A stretch of 36,288 nucleotides of DNA from the NCBI GenBank assembly GCA_038212325.1, contig JBBQUQ010000028.1, forward strand, positions 1 to 36,288, in the 5' to 3' direction. The notes under the pieces were generated by a model. It had not been told where the DNA came from and ran no database searches. It saw nothing but the letters and a program-made list of their open reading frames with translations. This DNA comes from CAIVAT01 sp038212325 (GTDB taxonomy: Bacteria > Bacteroidota > Bacteroidia > Bacteroidales > FEN-979). Shown one piece after another: positions 16,803 through 25,439 of this stretch (position 1 is its first letter; each line of letters begins with the position of its first letter). Position numbers and translations under genes: made by a program.

Positions 16803-17420
16803 ATGGTAAAACACTGCTTGTTGCCAGCATTATTATTTGTATTCACCGTTGCGCTTTCAGGTTCGGCTGAAGCCCAGTCCTGGGATTTTATCAAAGAGAA
16901 GGACGGCGTTAAAATTTACACCCGGAAAGAGAAGGGCAAGAGGCTGAAATCGTTTAAAGGGGTTGCCGACATCCATGCGACGGCCGACAAGGTTTTCGCC
17001 CTGATCGAAAACGTTCACAACACCGACTGGTGGGATAAGAACCTCAGCGAGATCAAGGTGCTGTTTTATGAAAAGAATAAGCGGGCGCAGTATTACCTGG
17101 TGTACGACCTGTCGTGGCCGCTTACCGATCGCGACCTGTGTGTGGACGCAACTGTTTCCATCAACCCAGCAAAAGGTGTGTACAGGATAACCGCAGGTCC
17201 GCTGCCCGGAGTCGTTCCGGAGCACAAAGACATGGTGCGCATCAAAGAATACCGCCAAAGCTGGACCATCGAGTCTGCCGGCAACAATTTGTCGCATGTT
17301 GTGCTCGAAGGCTATGTTGACCCCGCCGGAAGCATCCCCGACTGGATTTACAACATGGTCATCACCGATTCTCCCATAACAGTCATCAGCGGGGTAAGGC
17401 AGCGGATGGAAGGTAAATAG
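16803..17420 (+). CDS. Secreted START-domain (SRPBCC) protein
   Basis: 205 aa from ATG 16803. A signal peptide (MVKHCLLPALLFVFTVALSGSAEAQ) supports this start over the open frame at 16701. The rest is one START/SRPBCC lipid-binding fold: WDFIKEKDGVKIYTRKE at the front, ALIENVHNTDWWDKNLSE, YLVYDLSWPLTDRDL, and the C-terminal helix region IPDWIYNMVITDSPITVISGVRQRM. This is the layout of bacterial START proteins of ~200 aa, which bind a hydrophobic ligand in the cavity. Periplasmic location is expected. Ligand unknown. Single-gene unit, divergent from the acidic protein. Confidence 0.85.
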   Translation: MVKHCLLPALLFVFTVALSGSAEAQSWDFIKEKDGVKIYTRKEKGKRLKSFKGVADIHATADKVFALIENVHNTDWWDKNLSEIKVLFYEKNKRAQYYLVYDLSWPLTDRDLCVDATVSINPAKGVYRITAGPLPGVVPEHKDMVRIKEYRQSWTIESAGNNLSHVVLEGYVDPAGSIPDWIYNMVITDSPITVISGVRQRMEGK

Positions 17421-17450
17421 GCGAAAGAAAAACTGAATCAGCCAGGGGGA

Positions 17451-17756
17451 TTACAGGGCCAGCACTGAGTTTTCGGAGCCCAGGCCGCTGGGAATAAACG
17501 TGTCGGCTTCGGGGTCATTTTCCCAGTTGGTGCCATCGATCAGGTAGCGGAACTGGTACTCTTTGCCGGTTTCCAGGTCAAGGGAAACAGACCAAACGCC
17601 GGTTTTTGCCTTTTTTAAAGGGGTTTCACCAACCTGCCAGTTGTTGAAATCGCCAACAAGCAGGATGGAGGATGCTGATGTATACTGGTCTCCGGTGAGG
17701 GAGAATTTGACTTTACAAACAGGTTTTGTTTTTACAAATTTCTTTTCGAGACTCAT
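17451..17756 (-). CDS. CBM48/isoamylase N-terminal-domain protein
   Basis: 101 aa consisting almost only of a glycogen-binding early set domain: KPVCKVKFSLTG, SILLVGDFNNWQVGETPLKK, GVWSVSLDLETGKEYQFRYLIDG, NWENDPEADTFIPSGLGSENSVL. The FNNW and YQFRYLIDG motifs are diagnostic of CBM48/AMPK-beta-type modules. Such free-standing small modules are common in Bacteroidota and other bacteria; binding of glycogen or another alpha-glucan is family knowledge. No signal peptide, so cytoplasmic. Own promoter upstream; converges with the START gene. Confidence 0.88.
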   Translation of the reverse strand: MSLEKKFVKTKPVCKVKFSLTGDQYTSASSILLVGDFNNWQVGETPLKKAKTGVWSVSLDLETGKEYQFRYLIDGTNWENDPEADTFIPSGLGSENSVLAL

Positions 17757-17789
17757 GTTTTGATATGTTGATTTAAACTAAATTTAGTG

Positions 17790-17797
17790 CAAAATTA
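17790..17797 (-). promoter_or_regulatory. -7 box TAATTTTG for the CBM48 gene
   Basis: Exact TAnnTTTG on the minus strand, 33 bases before the ATG at 17756. Confidence 0.5.
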
Positions 17798-17862
17798 CAA
17801 AAACTTTCTATAATGAGATTAAATCATTGTTAAATGTGAAGCCAAAAGAGGATAAGGACTTC

Positions 17863-17870
17863 TAAATTCG
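17863..17870 (+). promoter_or_regulatory. Possible -7 box (TAAATTCG)
   Basis: One mismatch from TAnnTTTG; ends 4 bases before the ATG at 17875. Confidence 0.25.
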
Positions 17871-17874
17871 GGTT

Positions 17875-18312
17875 ATGAAAAAGAAAAAAAAACGTGCGAC
17901 AAACACAAAAAAGCAGGCCGGAAAATCACGCGACAGGGCAGAGCTGGCGATTAAAAGCAGATTTTACCTGGAGGCGTCGATGATTTTTTCCTCCATCCTG
18001 GAAAAGAAATTGAAAAAGCTGCTCGGGAAAGTTGAAACCAGGTCGCCGGGCGCAGGATTTACCCTTGCGCAATCGATTCACCGCGTCAAGTATCTGCACA
18101 CCGGCACCAAACATCCGGAATTTACCGCGCATTTCAATGTTAAGCTGATCGATGAAATCCGCAACTGGAAAAATCAGCGGAATGAAATCCTCAAGGATCT
18201 CCCGGATATTCATGTTTCTCAGACCAGGCTGGAACGATTGGCCACAGAAGGCAACCGGCTGGTGAAAGAGTGGAACAAGGCCGGTAAAAATTTCAAATCC
18301 GACAAACCATAG
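17875..18312 (+). CDS. Small basic protein, HEPN-like helical fold
   Basis: 145 aa with a Lys-rich start (MKKKKKRATNTKKQAGKS) followed by helices. The pattern YLEASMIFSSILEKKLKKLL ... LIDEIRNWKNQRNEILKDL resembles small HEPN proteins, where the second conserved helix carries R-N-x3-H. Here the motif reads RNEILK, with Lys where the catalytic His would be, so RNase activity is unlikely if the family call is right. No nucleotidyltransferase (MNT) partner lies next to it. Cytoplasmic. Family call is by pattern only; gene reality is well supported by codon use and an isolated position. Confidence 0.6.
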   Translation: MKKKKKRATNTKKQAGKSRDRAELAIKSRFYLEASMIFSSILEKKLKKLLGKVETRSPGAGFTLAQSIHRVKYLHTGTKHPEFTAHFNVKLIDEIRNWKNQRNEILKDLPDIHVSQTRLERLATEGNRLVKEWNKAGKNFKSDKP

Positions 18313-18321
18313 TATTTCGCA

Positions 18322-18954
18322 TAAGGTTGCATACCCAGACCCAACCGTTCGGTAACCACCACGGGCACCACAACGGTCAACGACACGTGGGGAGGCTCCA
18401 TCAATTGGGCCAACCTGCAATGGCCGTGAAGCGGTTCGATAAACCCTTGGCGGCGCCTTTGATGTTTATGCCCAGGCGTATATCCCGAATGGCATTACCG
18501 GCGCTCCAGGAGTTGCTTACGGCTTACAATCATGGATTGGTTACAGCACCGGCAACACCAATCCGAATACCTGGACCCTGTGGGTTCCTGCTCCTTTTTC
18601 AGGACAGTCCGTTTCAGCGGCTCAAACGATAACGGTTACGCTTCCGCTTGTGTTTGAGGTAACCGGAGGTGGCGAATATTGCCAGGGTGGCGCAGGGGTA
18701 CCGGTGGGATTGGCGAATTCTGAAGTTGGTGTTGATTACAAGTTGTGGCGGGATCAGGGTGCAACACCCGTCGCGAACCTGTCGGGACTTCGAGGGTTGA
18801 AATTTTCAACATCAGCGGGTTGAAAGTTTTAACACAAAACTTTAACAACGAAAGAAAGCAAACCATTTCAGCCTCTCACCTGGCTCCCGGCATGTACTTC
18901 GTACAGGTAACGGCGGGAAACGGCAGGGAAACGTTGAAATTAATTAAGCGTTAG
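18322..18954 (+). pseudogene. Degraded T9SS-secreted protein
   Basis: Three fragments of one secreted protein lie in successive frames. Fragment A (18352-18429) reads VTTTGTTTVNDTWGGSINWANLQWP then TGA. Fragment B (from 18452 to TGA 18821) reads GAFDVYAQAYIPNGITGAPG...WIGYSTGNTNPNTWTLWVPAPF, then an Ig-like piece GGEYCQGGAGVPVGL. Fragment C (to TAG 18952) reads RVEIFNISGLKVLTQNF...LAPGMYFVQV...LKLIKR, a T9SS type A sorting-domain end. The joins lack expected linking sequence, so internal deletions as well as frameshifts occurred. No start codon or signal peptide remains. Confidence 0.8.
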
Positions 18955-18971
18955 GAAACCATCGTGTTATT

Positions 18972-18990
18972 TATATTTGGTTTAAATTTG
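18972..18990 (+). promoter_or_regulatory. Two tandem -7 boxes before copA
   Basis: TATATTTG at 18972-18979 and TAAATTTG at 18983-18990 are both exact TAnnTTTG, 11 bases apart, shortly before the GTG at 19008. No copper-operator was recognised. Confidence 0.5.
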
Positions 18991-19007
18991 CAAGAAATAA
19001 TCTGGCG

Positions 19008-21251
19008 GTGTTGAAAAAGGAGATTTATCGCCTCGAAGGCATGTCCTGCGCATCCTGTGCCGGGAGCATCCAAACCATGCTGGCTGCGCAAAAGGGCGTG
19101 CAGGTGGCCAGTGTCAATCTTGCATCGGAGCAGGTGATGGTGGAATATGACCCGGCGGCCATCACGTTGGAGCAGATTGTAAAAACCGTGGATGAACTCG
19201 GATTTAAGCTCATCACCCATGATATTTCGCAGGAAGATGTGCAAACCAGGGCCTCAATGCGGTTAAAAAGGTTGAGGGTCAATACGGTTCTTTCGGCTGC
19301 ATTTTCCATTCCGGTTGTGCTGATCGCCATGGTATTCCACCACATGCCAAACAGCAACCTATTGATGATGGCCCTGACAATGCCGGTACTGGCATGGTTT
19401 GGCCGGGAGTTCTTTATCATTGCCTGGAAGCGGATGCTTCATTTTTCGGCCAACATGGATAGCCTTGTGGCGCTTGGAACCGGCAGTGCTTTTGTATTCA
19501 GCGCATTCAATACGATATTCCCGGATTACCTCAGGAGCCGTGGTTTCGAACCGCATGTTTATTTTGAAGCCGCAACTGTAATTGTCACCTTCATCCTGCT
19601 GGGCAGGTATTTCGAGGAGAAAGCCAAGCGGAAAACCTCCGAAGCCATCAGAAAACTGATGGGCCTGGGTGTGAAAACCGCACGGGTCATCCGCAATGGC
19701 GTGGAAAAGGAGATGCTGATTTCGAAGATCATAAAGGGCGATATCCTCGTGATCAGGCCCGGGGAGAAGATCCCGACAGACGGGCGGGTTGTTGAAGGCT
19801 TTAGCGCCATCGATGAGAGCATGATCACCGGAGAATCGATGCCGGTCAATAAATGGCCGGGTGATGAGGTGATCGGCGCTACCATCAACCAGACGGGAAG
19901 CCTGAAAGTTGTGGCAGAAAAGGTCGGGAGCGAAACCATGCTTGCCCAGATCATCAGGCTGGTGCAGGAAGCCCAGGGGAGCAAGGCCCCCATTCAGAAA
20001 CAGGCAGATAAAATCGCCGCGGTATTTGTACCTGCCGTAATGGGAATTTCGGCGCTGACATTCATCGCCTGGACGATATGGCAACCCGCTACAGGCACTC
20101 CTCTCGCGTTTGTTGCAGCCATAACGGTGCTCGTCGTCGCGTGCCCGTGTGCGCTTGGATTGGCTACACCAACCGCCCTGATGGTAGGGCTGGGGAACGC
20201 CGCCCGGCAGGGCATCCTCGTGAAGGATGCCGAAAGCCTTGAAATTTTCTGCAAGACCACGGCTGTGGTGCTCGATAAAACGGGAACGGTTACCATCGGA
20301 AGGCCGCAGGTGACGGAGGTATTTTGGGAGCCGGGAACGGCAAATGCTGACACGGAAACCGGCATACAGGATGCCATTGTTGCCATTGAATCACTGTCGG
20401 AACATCCTTTCGCGCAGGCGATGGTAAATTTTTTCGGTACCAGGCAAGATGACGTCAAAGGCGCCAACCAGTTGCAACCCCTTGCCGACAGGGTGGTTTC
20501 AGGTTTTGAAAGCATCACCGGGAAAGGGGTCTCGGCATTTTTCGCCGGGAATTTATACCATATTGGTAGCAGGACATACATTACCGCCAGTGGGTGCACA
20601 GTACCCGAAGGGCTCAGTGAAAGACAAATGAGGCTGAAACAGGAGGCGCGGTCGGTTGTTTATGTGTCATGCAATAAAAGTGTCGTGGCCATGATATCGT
20701 TCGCCGATACCGTTAAAGCCGGATCGGCAAAAGCGGTTGCAAAGCTCCGGGAGATGGGCATGCAGGTACACCTGTTATCGGGCGATGGTGTTGCCATAAC
20801 TTCGCACATTGCGGCGGAGGCAGGTATTGAATATTTCAAAGCAGAAGCTACACCGGGCGAAAAATCAGACTATGTAAGGCGCCTGAAGGAGCAGGGATTC
20901 GTGGTTGCCATGGTTGGCGATGGAATCAATGATTCACCGGCCCTGGCGGTGGCCGACATCGGCATTGCCATGGGGACCGGAACCGATATTGCCATTGAAA
21001 GCGCACAAATAACACTGATCAAAGGAGACCTTGAAAAACTGGCGACGGCGCTGAGCCTTTCGCATGCAACGGTGAGAACGATCCGGCAAAACCTTTTCTG
21101 GGCATTTTTCTACAACATTGTCACCATTCCTGTTGCGGCAGGCGTTCTTTATCCTTTTACCGGATTTATGCTGAACCCGATGCTGGCCGGTGCGGCCATG
21201 GCTTTCAGCTCTGTTTCAGTTGTCAGCAATAGTTTGCGTTTAAAGTTATAA
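19008..21251 (+). CDS. copA: Copper-type P1B ATPase
   Basis: 747 aa heavy-metal exporting P-type ATPase in the inner membrane. One N-terminal HMA domain (residues ~4-70) with GMSCASC (Cys14, Cys17), then eight membrane segments in the P1B layout. Catalytic motifs are complete: ITGESMP in the actuator domain, the metal-site CPC (Cys379-Pro-Cys381), DKTGT with phosphorylated Asp423, SEHPFA in the nucleotide domain and VGDGIND (637-642). YN in the seventh segment (FYNIVTIP) and MAFSSVSVVSNSLRL in the eighth match the Cu+ subgroup, so Cu+ (or Ag+) export is likely. Start is GTG 19008, directly followed by TTG; the two -7 boxes fit it. No chaperone or regulator gene is adjacent. Confidence 0.92.
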   Translation: MLKKEIYRLEGMSCASCAGSIQTMLAAQKGVQVASVNLASEQVMVEYDPAAITLEQIVKTVDELGFKLITHDISQEDVQTRASMRLKRLRVNTVLSAAFSIPVVLIAMVFHHMPNSNLLMMALTMPVLAWFGREFFIIAWKRMLHFSANMDSLVALGTGSAFVFSAFNTIFPDYLRSRGFEPHVYFEAATVIVTFILLGRYFEEKAKRKTSEAIRKLMGLGVKTARVIRNGVEKEMLISKIIKGDILVIRPGEKIPTDGRVVEGFSAIDESMITGESMPVNKWPGDEVIGATINQTGSLKVVAEKVGSETMLAQIIRLVQEAQGSKAPIQKQADKIAAVFVPAVMGISALTFIAWTIWQPATGTPLAFVAAITVLVVACPCALGLATPTALMVGLGNAARQGILVKDAESLEIFCKTTAVVLDKTGTVTIGRPQVTEVFWEPGTANADTETGIQDAIVAIESLSEHPFAQAMVNFFGTRQDDVKGANQLQPLADRVVSGFESITGKGVSAFFAGNLYHIGSRTYITASGCTVPEGLSERQMRLKQEARSVVYVSCNKSVVAMISFADTVKAGSAKAVAKLREMGMQVHLLSGDGVAITSHIAAEAGIEYFKAEATPGEKSDYVRRLKEQGFVVAMVGDGINDSPALAVADIGIAMGTGTDIAIESAQITLIKGDLEKLATALSLSHATVRTIRQNLFWAFFYNIVTIPVAAGVLYPFTGFMLNPMLAGAAMAFSSVSVVSNSLRLKL

Positions 21252-21258
21252 TTATTTC

Positions 21259-21266
21259 TATCTTTG
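21259..21266 (+). promoter_or_regulatory. -7 box TATCTTTG before the sensor kinase
   Basis: Exact TAnnTTTG, 22 bases before ATG 21289 and after the copA stop, so the kinase has its own promoter. Confidence 0.5.
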
Positions 21267-21288
21267 AACGCTTAGGCAACACCCTGTT

Positions 21289-23664
21289 ATGCACAAGTGT
21301 TTTCTGACTGCAGCCTTTATTTTCGGGATCTTATCTCCGGCTTTGTTCTCCCAGGTTATTCCGCTGGACCAGCGTGTAAGGGATAGCCTGTTCCTGATTA
21401 AACCCCATGAAAACCAGGTGCAAAAAGCCATTATTTACCTTGATGTAGCGCAAGAGATCATGAACATCATGCCGCAAAAGGCATTCAGCTATATTGTGCC
21501 TGCATTCAGAATTTCGATTCTTGAAAAAAATAACAGCCTCAAAGCCCGGGCAAGGATGCTGATGGGAAGTTATTACAGCGAGACGCGAAAATTCATGCAG
21601 TCGCAGGAGCAATACCTGGCTGCCTGGAAAACATACCGGGAGCTTTCGGATACACTGAACCAGGTGGTTGCATTATCAGAAATCGGGATGATAAACCGAA
21701 ACCTGAAAAACAATAAAGCATCCCTGGGTTACCTTCACCAGGCGTTGTTGCTGGCTGAAAAATCAAAAGACAAATCATCCCAGGGCGGAGTACTGCAGCA
21801 GATCGCGCTCACTTACCAGGCAATTGATGACAATGAAACAGCAAATTCTTTCTTCAACAGGGCACTTTCCTTCTACCTCAGCATTGGCGACAGAAGAGGC
21901 GAGTTTCGGGTGCAAATCAATCTGGGACGTGATTACCTGGGAAAGAACCGGTTTGAACAGGGTTTGGCCTTCTATGGCAAATTGATCCGGGATGCAGACA
22001 CCTCCGACTTCGAACTGCTGAGCATCCTTTATACACGGCTGGGCCACGTTTATTACCAAAAGAACGACTTCCGCACATCGTTGAAATACAACCGCCTGGC
22101 GCTGCATGTAAGGCAGCTTCATCAGTTGCCTGTTCAAGTTAACAGCTCCCTGATCAATATTGCCGGGGACTTTTACAAGCTTGGAAAACCAGATTCAGGG
22201 GCCCTGTACATGGATTCGGGGATGATTCTTGCCCGGCGATTTGACAGGAAGGAGTTCATGGTCAATGGCTATCATCACCTTTATGAATATTTCTTTGAAC
22301 AGGGGGATTACAAGAAAGCCTTGAATTATTATTGTCGCTATAGTTCTGTAAAGGATGAGATAGACCGGGAAAGGTACCGGAGCAATTTCGCGATATTTCA
22401 AACCAACCAGCAGCTATTCAAGAGTCAGCAATCGGGAAGGAGAATTGCACGGCAGCACAGCATTTCATCACTCAATTTGAAGCTTCAGAACTATCAAACT
22501 GTAACTTTAGAGGTGCTCCTCGGAGTGACAGCCATTTCCATGATTATTTTTATACTATGGCACTTATATATCCGCAGCCTCAAGCGGCAAATGCAGGAGT
22601 TGAATGTACAGTTATCAGGCGAGATAAGCGAACGCGAAACCACTGAACACCAAACCCGCGAGCGTGAAACCCAATATAAGTTCATTGCAGATAATTCAAG
22701 CGATTTTATCACCCAGGTCGATCATCAGGGAAACAGGATCTATGCCTCGCCTTCCAGTTTGACCGTTTACGGGTATAAGCCTGACGAGATCCTGTCAAAA
22801 TCGCTTTACGATCTTACCCACCCTGATTACCATGCCAGTTCAGACGCTAAATTTGCCGAAATGCTGGAATCCGGGTCATCGCAGCAGTTCACCGGGAAAG
22901 CACAAAAAAAGGATGGTTCGGTTTTTTGGGTTGAATCGATCATAAACCCTCTGTTTGACCCCATTAGCGGTGCTTTCAAAGGGATGGTAAGTGTAACCCG
23001 GGACATTCAGGAACGGAAAAATAAGGAATTCGACATCATGGACGGAACAAAGCAAAAGGAGAATCTTCTGAAAGAAATTCATCACCGGGTGAAAAATAAT
23101 TTTGCCATACTGGTCAGCCTGATCAACATGCAAATGGCCCAGACAAAAAATCATGAGCTGTTGCAGTCGCTTACCAACCTGCAGCTCCGGATACGGACCA
23201 TGGCCCTTGTGCATGAAATGCTTTACCGTTCCGGCGATTTTGAAAAGATTTCCTTTCCGGGTTACCTTCGCTCGCTGGCTTCAGTCATTGCCGGCACTTT
23301 TAACCGCCGCAATGTTGATTTGTCAATTGAAGCGGAGGAGGTGGTGATGGACATTGAAGCGTTAATTCCCCTTGGTCTGATCATCAATGAGATTTTAAGC
23401 AATGCCTACAAGCATGCATTCCCCAACGAGCGGGAAGGGAAAATTCAGATCCGTTTTTCCATGGATAAACAAACCGGCATCAATACGCTTTTGCTGAGAG
23501 ACGACGGCATCGGCATGCCCGTCGGGGTAACGCCCGACCAGTTTAAGACCATGGGCCTGCAGATTGTGCAGATTTTATGCACCCAGATCGAGGCAACTCT
23601 CCTTATCGCCAATGATCCCGGCACCTCCTTTACCATCACATTCCGCAATTCTGAAAAGGAATGA
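21289..23664 (+). CDS. TPR-PAS hybrid sensor histidine kinase (HisKA_2 type)
   Basis: 791 aa. Signal peptide (…FGILSPALFSQ), then about 350 periplasmic residues of TPR helices (LNQVVALSEIGMINRNLKNNKASLGYLHQALLLAEKS and similar), one membrane segment near 405-427 (VLLGVTAISMIIFILWHLYI), a short coiled coil, a PAS domain (~463-580; FIADNSSDFITQVDHQGNRIYASPS...GMVSVTRDIQERK), a HisKA_2 dimerization domain LLKEIHHRVKNNFAILVSLINMQ with His598/599, and a HATPase_c domain (NEILSNAYKHAFPN, LRDDGIGMP). HisKA_2 kinases are a separate branch from classic HisKA. No response regulator is adjacent, so the target is unknown. Confidence 0.9.
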   Translation: MHKCFLTAAFIFGILSPALFSQVIPLDQRVRDSLFLIKPHENQVQKAIIYLDVAQEIMNIMPQKAFSYIVPAFRISILEKNNSLKARARMLMGSYYSETRKFMQSQEQYLAAWKTYRELSDTLNQVVALSEIGMINRNLKNNKASLGYLHQALLLAEKSKDKSSQGGVLQQIALTYQAIDDNETANSFFNRALSFYLSIGDRRGEFRVQINLGRDYLGKNRFEQGLAFYGKLIRDADTSDFELLSILYTRLGHVYYQKNDFRTSLKYNRLALHVRQLHQLPVQVNSSLINIAGDFYKLGKPDSGALYMDSGMILARRFDRKEFMVNGYHHLYEYFFEQGDYKKALNYYCRYSSVKDEIDRERYRSNFAIFQTNQQLFKSQQSGRRIARQHSISSLNLKLQNYQTVTLEVLLGVTAISMIIFILWHLYIRSLKRQMQELNVQLSGEISERETTEHQTRERETQYKFIADNSSDFITQVDHQGNRIYASPSSLTVYGYKPDEILSKSLYDLTHPDYHASSDAKFAEMLESGSSQQFTGKAQKKDGSVFWVESIINPLFDPISGAFKGMVSVTRDIQERKNKEFDIMDGTKQKENLLKEIHHRVKNNFAILVSLINMQMAQTKNHELLQSLTNLQLRIRTMALVHEMLYRSGDFEKISFPGYLRSLASVIAGTFNRRNVDLSIEAEEVVMDIEALIPLGLIINEILSNAYKHAFPNEREGKIQIRFSMDKQTGINTLLLRDDGIGMPVGVTPDQFKTMGLQIVQILCTQIEATLLIANDPGTSFTITFRNSEKE

Positions 23665-23739
23665 TTCCAGGTGAACAAATAACGATCTTCCGGTCACAAT
23701 TCATGATTTACCATTCCGGCCTGCTTTCCCAGCCATCCG

Positions 23740-23778
23740 TTAACAATTATTTAATCTAAAAGTAATCATTTGTTAACA
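23740..23778 (+). promoter_or_regulatory. Pho box: four hexamers at 11-bp spacing
   Basis: TTAACA (23740), TTAATC (23751), GTAATC (23762) and TTAACA (23773) each start exactly 11 bp after the last. Direct repeats of this type with 11-bp period are the known binding pattern of PhoB/PhoP response regulators. They end 20 bp before a TAnnTTTG box and precede the phosphate porin and pst genes, so phosphate-starvation control is likely. Confidence 0.65.
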
Positions 23779-23798
23779 TTCCCTGCCGGGAGTCGAAT

Positions 23799-23806
23799 TA
23801 CCTTTG
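23799..23806 (+). promoter_or_regulatory. -7 box TACCTTTG of the phosphate locus
   Basis: Exact TAnnTTTG, 22 bases before ATG 23829. The last Pho hexamer occupies the place of a -33 element, as in activator-dependent promoters. Confidence 0.55.
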
Positions 23807-23828
23807 CCGCAAATTAACACGCAAACGC

Positions 23829-25367
23829 ATGAAAAGATTTACAAACATCCTTTTAATGGTTGGATTAGTCCTGCCGATGGTGGTTTTGTCAACCACTTCC
23901 AAAGCACAAAATCAGGTTGAGGCTTTACAACAGGAACAGGACACCCTGAAAGAAAATGTCGGTACCCTGCGCGACAAGGTTAGTGGCATTGAAGAACGAA
24001 TTGCAACGGCCGAAAGCGACCTGGCCAAACTTACAAAAATCAAATTGTCCGGGTATATCCAGGCACAGTTCATGCATTATGAAGCATCCAATGTTTATCC
24101 CTCCAATGCTTTTATGCTGCGAAGGGTGAGAATCAAGTTCCAGTACGAACCGGTTAACGGTGTGGTGTTTGTTCTGCAGCCCGATTTTGTTCCTGGTAGC
24201 ATTACCTTAAAAGATGCCTATGTCCAGCTTAATGACCCCTGGCTAAAAACATTCTCTTTGTGGGCAGGTAAATTCAACCGGCCCAATTACGAAGTGGAAT
24301 ATTCATCGAGCAACCGCGAAGTTTCGGAACGTTCCAGGGTTATCCGTGCAATTTATCCCGATGAACGCGCTACAGGTGCCAAGTTGGAAATTGCTACGCC
24401 GAAAATTCCGTTGAAAGTGCAGTTGGCTCTGTTTAACGGTAATGACGGGCTCGTCATTACCGATGCCGCCGGTGTCAACATCAACCCTGTGAACAATGAC
24501 TTTGACAATCACAAGGACTTTATGGCACGCGCAACATATACCTTTAAACTTGGCAATATGGGCGCACTGGGAGTTGGCTCTCATGGCTATTACGGCAAGA
24601 TCAAGGCCAATACCCTGGATGTTCTCAATTCAGATTACACGTACAGTAAATCTATCAACAACATCGGGCAGCTCATTAAAAAGCAATGGATTGGTTTCGA
24701 GGCCCAACTCTATCTTGATATTCTCGGAGGCCTGTCCCTGAAAGGCGAGTATATCTTTGGCGTGAACGGAGCCCCGGGATACACATCTAAAACAAGCGTG
24801 ACAAGCCCAATGACTTCCGCACTAAAGAATGACACCCTGACGCTGACTACACTGACAACAATAACATCAAGCAACAAACCTGCCATTGAGAAGAACTTCA
24901 GCGGTTACTATATTTACCTGATAAAGAATATCGGGAAACATCACCAAGTGGCTTTCCGTTACGATTATTATGATCCGAATACCAAAGTGGCATCCGACCA
25001 GATTGGCATTGCAAAATGGGACGAAGGGGTGAAAACCACCACAACCAACAACTACACCTATGCTGGTGCCGATCCGGTTATTGCTACCAATGCCCAAACC
25101 AAAACGGTTGCAAATAACAATTTAAAAAGCGGAACCGGCGACCTGAAATATCAAACCATCACCATGGCTTACATCTACTTCTTCACCGAAAACATCAAAA
25201 TAATGCTGGGCTATGAGATCCCGATCAACAAAAAGGTGGGAGTCAACTCAAAAGATATCGGCAATGTTACCTCTTCTTACACGGTAAACGGTATTCCGGG
25301 AGTTTATGATTACAGTGATTACATAAAACAAAATACATTGACGCTGCGGTTGCAGGCAAAGTTTTAA
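23829..25367 (+). CDS. Phosphate-selective porin, OprO/OprP type
   Basis: 512 aa outer-membrane barrel. Signal peptide ends near KAQ. Residues ~30-75 form a coiled coil (VEALQQEQDTLKENVGTLRDKVSGIEERIATAE), as in trimeric porins. The barrel starts with KLSGYIQAQFMHYE; FMLRRVRIKFQYEPVNGVVFVLQPDF and LKDAYVQLNDPWLKTFSLWAGKFNRPNYEVEYSSSNREVSERS are hallmark OprO/OprP stretches. Final strand TLTLRLQAKF ends in Phe, as BAM substrates do. Family members pass phosphate or polyphosphate. First gene after the Pho box and followed by pstS, so phosphate entry across the outer membrane is the expected job. Confidence 0.85.
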   Translation: MKRFTNILLMVGLVLPMVVLSTTSKAQNQVEALQQEQDTLKENVGTLRDKVSGIEERIATAESDLAKLTKIKLSGYIQAQFMHYEASNVYPSNAFMLRRVRIKFQYEPVNGVVFVLQPDFVPGSITLKDAYVQLNDPWLKTFSLWAGKFNRPNYEVEYSSSNREVSERSRVIRAIYPDERATGAKLEIATPKIPLKVQLALFNGNDGLVITDAAGVNINPVNNDFDNHKDFMARATYTFKLGNMGALGVGSHGYYGKIKANTLDVLNSDYTYSKSINNIGQLIKKQWIGFEAQLYLDILGGLSLKGEYIFGVNGAPGYTSKTSVTSPMTSALKNDTLTLTTLTTITSSNKPAIEKNFSGYYIYLIKNIGKHHQVAFRYDYYDPNTKVASDQIGIAKWDEGVKTTTTNNYTYAGADPVIATNAQTKTVANNNLKSGTGDLKYQTITMAYIYFFTENIKIMLGYEIPINKKVGVNSKDIGNVTSSYTVNGIPGVYDYSDYIKQNTLTLRLQAKF

Positions 25368-25368
25368 A

Positions 25369-25400
25369 CCCCACCCCAACCCCACCCCAAAAGGGAGGGG
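25369..25400 (+). repeat. CCCCACCCCAA tandem plus G/C hairpin
   Basis: Two CCCCACCCCAA units (25369-25390) followed by AAGGGAGGGG. CCCC-A-CCC (25380-25387) pairs with GGG-A-GGGG (25393-25400) around a 5-base loop. It lies between porin and pstS and could partly terminate or stabilise the transcript, giving different amounts of porin and Pst. Confidence 0.5.
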
Positions 25401-25417
25401 CGTTTATAAAAATTCAT

Positions 25418-25425
25418 TACATTTA
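25418..25425 (+). promoter_or_regulatory. Possible -7 box (TACATTTA) before pstS
   Basis: One mismatch to TAnnTTTG, 15 bases before ATG 25440. No Pho box next to it, so pstS may rely on the promoter at 23799 as well. Confidence 0.3.
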
Positions 25426-25439
25426 TAAAAAAATATAGT

